Below are positions 60,475-64,000 of a stretch of 64,000 bases of DNA, piece after piece (position 1 is the first letter of the stretch; each line of letters opens with the position of its first letter). The stretch covers positions 74,440 to 138,439 of the forward strand of contig DATNLZ010000134.1 in the NCBI GenBank assembly GCA_035602605.1, read 5' to 3'. Source of the stretch: DASQHY01 sp035602605. GTDB taxonomy: Bacteria > Acidobacteriota > Terriglobia > Acidiferrales > UBA7541. Both the position numbers and the translations under genes were made by a program. The notes beneath the pieces were generated by a model that saw only the letters and a list, made by a program, of their open reading frames with translations, was not told the DNA's origin and did not search any database.

Positions 60475-62202
60475 ATGGGCGGTTGGATCGATTCCGCAGC
60501 GAAAACATGCGCTGGAAGCGCCTTGCGTGCGCTCGTGCGCCTCTGGCCCACCGAATCGCTCGAATGGGGGCAGGCAATCGCCACCGAACTGGAGTCGGTC
60601 GATAACGGACCTGCTGCGGTGCGGTGGGCCCTCGGAGGTGTCGTCGTGTTCGCCAAAGCGCTTTGGAAAAGTTTCTGGAACTCGCTCAGAAGACCGCTTG
60701 GAGTTTCGCGGGAAAACACCTTTCGAGGAGCTTTTGGCGAGGCCGCGCGCGGTCCGAGAATGCCGAGGTGGCTGACGGCATTGCTGCTCGCCGGGACCGT
60801 CGTTCTCCTCTTGCGACCTGACGCTAGGATGGGCGCCGGAGAGGTTCTTAGGAGCTGGAGCCTAGTTCACAGAAATCCTCGAAACATAAGCGGCCTCGCC
60901 GCGATAGCCAAACGGGCCGAACAGGAACGAGACGCTGCCACTCTGGCATTTGCGGCGATGGAACTCGGTATGGAGTCTTACTGCACCGGCGGAATCTGTA
61001 TTCCGCGCTATGGGGCGGAGAGTGTGCGCCTCGGTGAGGAAGCGATAGCGCTCGATCCATCATTTACCTGGATCTATGTCAACCTTTTGGGCTGGAGGGC
61101 AGATCGCCCGATTCCTGAACAATGGGTGCGCCGTCTGGAGCAATGGGATCCGCAGAACGGAGTTCCGCACCTGCTGGAAGCGGAAACCATTGCCCGCGAA
61201 TTTCGAGTGCAGTGGAAACAGGCTCATCCCGGTATGAATTTTCCTTTCGGACGTGACGGGGCCAAGCTGCTCGAGACGCAGCCTGCGTGGCTTGCAGCCA
61301 TGGGAAGGGCGATTGAGGCGCCTCGATTCCACAGTTACATGATTCGCCATTCGGAGCTGAATCGCGAGGTGATGCGCCGGAAAAAAATCGCCAAGCCGAC
61401 GGTGGCCGGTTTTGCCCTAGCGGCCCATCCCCTGCCGCAATTCTACGCAGTCATGCGTTACGTGGACGTCTTGCTGGAACAAGCAGGAGAGGCGGAGCGG
61501 GCCGGCGACTTCAACACCGCCGGCGATGTTTACTGGCGGGTGGCGCACTTTGCCGAACACCTACGGGAGCAAGACCAAAGCTCCGACATCCAAACACTGA
61601 TTGGCGCCGACATCCAGAAGCGGGTATATGGAAACCTCGAAACTGTGCTGAAGAAAAAGGGACAGTTTCGCGAGGCGGAACTGGTGAGCTACAACCTGGC
61701 CGAGGCAAACAGAGCGCTAAAACCGCAGGGACACCCTAAACAGCCGATGTGGGACGCCATCGTCTGGTCCGCAACGCTCGTGCACCTCTGCGCAGTCGGC
61801 ATTGTGCTGCTAGCCACCGCAGCCGTTCTGTCCATGGCGCTGTTGCTATCTCCGGCGCGGCGTTGGTTATCGCCTTGGGTTCGGACGACGATGTGCTATG
61901 TAGCGGATTTCTCTCCGGTGCTTCTGCTGGTTTGCTGCGGCGCTTTCGCACTCAGCTATCATCCGTTCGCGCAAACATTCCACAGATATCTTAATGACCG
62001 GCACGAGATTACCGATCTCCCGCCATTCATGCATTCCTTTATCGCGCCTTTTTTTTATGGCCAAACGATCATCGTTGCGCTTTTCGGACAGCATGTCTTC
62101 ACCGTGTATTTCTGGTGGGGAGTGATCGCCATGGGGGCGCTGGTGATTGCATGGATGCTGATCCGGATGTTTCGTACCCGGGCGGCGGACCCGGCGGCGT
62201 GA
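60475..62202 (+). CDS. Large multi-pass membrane protein in a PadR operon
   Basis: A protein of about 575 residues. Transmembrane helices are at about 100-120 (WLTALLLAGTVVLLL) and in a cluster near 440-575 (LVHLCAVGIVLLATAAVLSM, FSPVLLLVCCGAFALSY, FFYGQTIIVALFGQHVFTVY). Between them lies a soluble helical part, including FNTAGDVYWRVAHFAEHLRE, with TPR-like features. No known family is recognised. The gene starts just after the PadR stop, so it is cotranscribed and probably the PadR target. ATG 60475 is chosen; a start upstream at 60403 would overlap PadR by 70 bases. Confidence 0.7.
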   Translation: MGGWIDSAAKTCAGSALRALVRLWPTESLEWGQAIATELESVDNGPAAVRWALGGVVVFAKALWKSFWNSLRRPLGVSRENTFRGAFGEAARGPRMPRWLTALLLAGTVVLLLRPDARMGAGEVLRSWSLVHRNPRNISGLAAIAKRAEQERDAATLAFAAMELGMESYCTGGICIPRYGAESVRLGEEAIALDPSFTWIYVNLLGWRADRPIPEQWVRRLEQWDPQNGVPHLLEAETIAREFRVQWKQAHPGMNFPFGRDGAKLLETQPAWLAAMGRAIEAPRFHSYMIRHSELNREVMRRKKIAKPTVAGFALAAHPLPQFYAVMRYVDVLLEQAGEAERAGDFNTAGDVYWRVAHFAEHLREQDQSSDIQTLIGADIQKRVYGNLETVLKKKGQFREAELVSYNLAEANRALKPQGHPKQPMWDAIVWSATLVHLCAVGIVLLATAAVLSMALLLSPARRWLSPWVRTTMCYVADFSPVLLLVCCGAFALSYHPFAQTFHRYLNDRHEITDLPPFMHSFIAPFFYGQTIIVALFGQHVFTVYFWWGVIAMGALVIAWMLIRMFRTRAADPAA

Positions 62203-62245
62203 AATTCATCGTGCGCGCAGAGCCGTGAAGGTACAATTGCGGGCC

Positions 62246-62665
62246 ATGCGCGAACCGTTTGAAATTGTCGAACATCCTGCGGACATTGGCTTCATTGCTT
62301 ATGGCGGCACGGCGGAAGAACTGTTTGCCAATGCGGCGCTGGCTTTGCTGTGGCTCACCTGCGAACTTCCAGCCGTGCAGGAAACCGTTTCGGTTGACGT
62401 CGAAGTGACGGGCACGGATGTAGAATCGCTTTTATTTGCATGGCTGGCGGAAGTTTTGGCGACAGCCGACGCTACGCAGCTTGTATTTCGCCGCGCGACG
62501 GTAGGGGACATTTGCGACGGGAAAGTGCGAGGAACGCTTTATGGCGAATCGCTCGATCGTACCAGGCATCAGATGAAAACTGGCATCAAGGCCGTAACGA
62601 TGCATCAGCTCCGCGTTGCTGAAACCCCCGATGGCTGGCGCGCACAGGTATTCCTGGATGTGTGA
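62246..62665 (+). CDS. Archease
   Basis: A protein of about 139 residues. EIVEHPADIGFIAYGGTAEE matches the archease opening (EHTADIGI), GTDVESLLFAWLAEVLATAD is the central helix, and the conserved Asp/Glu near the C-terminus are in KTGIKAVTMHQLRV. Archease activates the RNA ligase RtcB for multiple turnovers; no rtcB was seen in the window. ATG at 62246 is preferred because MREPFEIVEH is the family start; GTG at 62225 is an alternative. It follows the membrane protein gene by about 40 bases. Confidence 0.88.
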   Translation: MREPFEIVEHPADIGFIAYGGTAEELFANAALALLWLTCELPAVQETVSVDVEVTGTDVESLLFAWLAEVLATADATQLVFRRATVGDICDGKVRGTLYGESLDRTRHQMKTGIKAVTMHQLRVAETPDGWRAQVFLDV

Positions 62666-62933
62666 GGAGAGACGTTTGCGGAAGGCTTAGGTCGCTGGCC
62701 TTTTCTTCGCTTTTTTCTGCTCATTCGACTGCTGGCATCGGTGCGTGACCGCAGTCCCAAGGCGGCCAGTCCGCGCAGCATGTGTGCAACGCGCATTCCG
62801 CATTGCCCCCTGGCTGAACGAATTCAGAAATACAGTAAAAATAGTATGGAAAAAAACATCGATGTAGTAAAACCTTGTATGCGAAACCACAAGGTTTGAA
62901 CCTGCGTTCTCATCCAGTCAGTCACCCACGAGG

Positions 62934-63818
62934 ATGGATATGAGGCCGGCAACCGCTGACAAGCGGTTTTGTGTACTTATCATCGATGACGAACCCTCAA
63001 TCCTGACTCTTCGCAAAATCCTGCTGGAGACCGCTGGCTATTCGGTACTAACAGCATCGAGCGGCAAAGAAGGGTTACGTTTATTCAGCGTGCACCTGGT
63101 TGACGCCGTGGTCGTGGACTATTCGATGCCGGACATGGACGGCGGTACGGTGGCCGGTCTGCTGAAACAGCAGAAGCCGCGAATGCCCGTGATTATGTTG
63201 TCCGCGTATTCTGGGGCGCGAGATGATGTGCATAAGGTAGTGGATGCTTTTATCGAAAAGGGCGCCGACCCGGAAGACTTGCTGGGCCGGCTCGAATCGC
63301 TCATCAAGCTTCGAAGCCATGCGCATGCGGAACTAAAGTCGGATTACGTCGTATTTGTAGACTCCTCGCAGCGATTTTTGGATTGTTCGGATTCTGCATG
63401 TGCATTCCTCGGTTATGGCCGCGCCGAGCTGATTGACAAGACCATCGGCGACATAAGTTACAAGGGTGAGGAATTTCACGGGCTTTGGGAACAGCCGCGG
63501 AACAATGAAACATCGCAGGGCGACTACATCGTACGCCACAAAAACGGACGACCGCTGCTGGTGCGTTACCAATCGTGGGTGTTTGCCGACGGTTGCCTGG
63601 CCGCGGTTTGGGATCCGGTCAAGGATTGGAAGGAACTGTATCGGCTAGCCATGCTCGAATTCGACCCCGCAAAATTGAAGAATCGCACGGAACTTGCGCT
63701 GCTAGAGATTCACCGGCGGCTTCGCGAATTGGAGGCGGCCCCTTCAAAAAACACAGGAGAGAGGGTTGCGCTCGACGACGCTCTCAATGGCCTGCGGGTC
63801 TTGAAGAGCGAGAAGTAG
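62934..63818 (+). CDS. Response regulator with PAS-like sensory domain
   Basis: A 294-residue protein. Residues about 10-125 form a receiver: acidic pair in LIIDDEPSIL, phosphoacceptor in VVDYSMPDMDGG, Thr/Ser in VIMLSAYSGARDD and Lys in FIEKGADPEDL. Residues 140-240 resemble a PAS fold (FVDSSQRFLDCSDSACAFLG, YGRAELIDKTIGDI). There is no output HTH or kinase; the C-terminal end is a helix (LALLEIHRRLRELE). It could relay a signal to a partner. The start ATG at 62934 lies close to an AGG-containing RBS. Confidence 0.88.
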   Translation: MDMRPATADKRFCVLIIDDEPSILTLRKILLETAGYSVLTASSGKEGLRLFSVHLVDAVVVDYSMPDMDGGTVAGLLKQQKPRMPVIMLSAYSGARDDVHKVVDAFIEKGADPEDLLGRLESLIKLRSHAHAELKSDYVVFVDSSQRFLDCSDSACAFLGYGRAELIDKTIGDISYKGEEFHGLWEQPRNNETSQGDYIVRHKNGRPLLVRYQSWVFADGCLAAVWDPVKDWKELYRLAMLEFDPAKLKNRTELALLEIHRRLRELEAAPSKNTGERVALDDALNGLRVLKSEK

Positions 63819-63839
63819 TCGCTCCGTTTATCGATCCCT

Positions 63840-63990
63840 GTGATAACTCCCCACGCGTGAACGCGGGGGCTTCTCAAGCCACGCATGAGCTAATTGCCTC
63901 TACGTTGTCGCTTGAAGGCAGTATCCCTGCCCGCTGTAAGATTACTTGTGCCGAAACGTGGTCTCGTGATGCGATGAGACCACACGACAA
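63840..63990 (-). ncRNA. Candidate omega-RNA (reRNA) of the TnpB element
   Basis: The tnpB 3' end and following hairpin CCCCACGCG/CGCGGGGG (63849-63869) form the typical omega-RNA scaffold, and the guide would start at the element end (63839 leftward: AGGGATCGATAAACGGAG). The 5' boundary is uncertain and part of the scaffold may overlap tnpB coding sequence outside the window. Confidence 0.5.
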
Positions 63991-64000
63991 ACAGACATGC
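63874..64000 (-). CDS. tnpB: TnpB RNA-guided nuclease, C-terminal fragment
   Basis: About 42 residues are visible, ending at TGA 63874-63876: HVCLSCGLIASRDHVSAQVI then LQRAGILPSSDNVEAISSCV. This matches the end of the TnpB RuvC-III/zinc-ribbon region: the second CxxC pair, then the conserved catalytic RDxxSAQNI-type block. TnpB is a guide-RNA-directed DNA nuclease of IS200/IS605 transposons. The rest of the gene and any tnpA lie beyond the edge. It is on the minus strand, immediately followed by the hairpin of the right end. Confidence 0.85.
   Translation of the reverse strand, partial: HVCLSCGLIASRDHVSAQVILQRAGILPSSDNVEAISSCVA

Larger units (their letters stand above)
63840..64000 (-). mobile_element. 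Right end of an IS200/IS605-family element (partial)
   Basis: On the minus strand the tnpB 3' end is followed by GAAGCCCCCGCGTTCACGCG and GGGAGTTATCAC, the standard hairpin and right-end sequence of IS605-type elements. The element begins outside the window and ends 22 bases after the response-regulator stop. The sequence from 63839 leftwards would be the integration flank. Confidence 0.8.

Noticed and set aside
1..64000. CRISPR arrays, rRNA operons and tRNA genes
   Set aside because: No regular 25-40-base direct repeat series and no rRNA or complete cloverleaf sequence was recognised by eye.

Overview
The window looks like a GC-rich chromosome segment from an acidobacterium (Acidobacteriota, probably Terriglobia). 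The supporting evidence is a von Willebrand factor protein of the acidobacterial type, a TonB receptor with an N-terminal carboxypeptidase-regulatory domain, a Ser/Thr kinase with a TPR tail, PD40/NHL propellers and many secreted proteins. It covers the replication-origin neighbourhood: rsmG, a cluster of six parS sites, parA and parB lie on the left, and gyrA, gyrB, dnaN and dnaA follow on the minus strand. A DnaA-box region upstream of dnaA (about 34.2-34.6 kb) is the candidate oriC. recF is not between dnaN and gyrB.

Layout. 0-3.9 kb: start of a slipin-like gene with nfeD, a CPBP protease, a secreted FAD oxidoreductase and a broken PD40 propeller. 4.2-8.3 kb: rsmG, parS cluster, parAB. 8.4-25.3 kb: accessory genes, namely two secreted esterases/hydrolases, three tiny DUF3309-type membrane proteins (two in a duplicated segment flanking an outer-membrane barrel gene), an MFS carrier, a DUF899 protein, a secreted glycosidase-like protein, a kinase-TPR protein, a PBP-like protein, a cytochrome c, an Arg/Asp/Tyr/Asn-rich secreted protein with its terminator, a VWA protein and an ABM monooxygenase. 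25.3-34.6 kb: gyrA, a small ORF, gyrB, dnaN, dnaA, oriC. 34.6-37.1 kb: a propeller protein, ymdB-type phosphodiesterase and a decayed cytochrome c.

37.2-46 kb is a metal-handling locus. A Met-rich outer-membrane protein, a Cys/His-rich small secreted protein, a TonB receptor and a CxxC small protein are on the minus strand. Divergent from them are an outer-membrane protein, a ZnuA-like binding protein and a ZnuB-like permease, with no ATPase gene nearby. A DmpA-type peptidase and an aldo/keto reductase follow. 48.6-54.7 kb is the translation operon infC-rpmI-rplT-pheS-(methyltransferase)-pheT-zapA, with structured intergenic RNA and a possible non-AUG infC start. 54.9-64 kb: small helical protein, MacB permease relic, TPR protein, AlkA with a coupled ABM protein, thrS, a PadR regulator with a probable leaderless promoter and self-operator, a large membrane protein, archease and a response regulator. 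The right edge cuts an IS200/IS605-type element carrying the C-terminus of TnpB and its omega-RNA/right-end hairpin.

No rRNA, tRNA or CRISPR array was recognised. Starts were chosen by Shine-Dalgarno (SD) spacing and family alignment from memory. No database search was possible.
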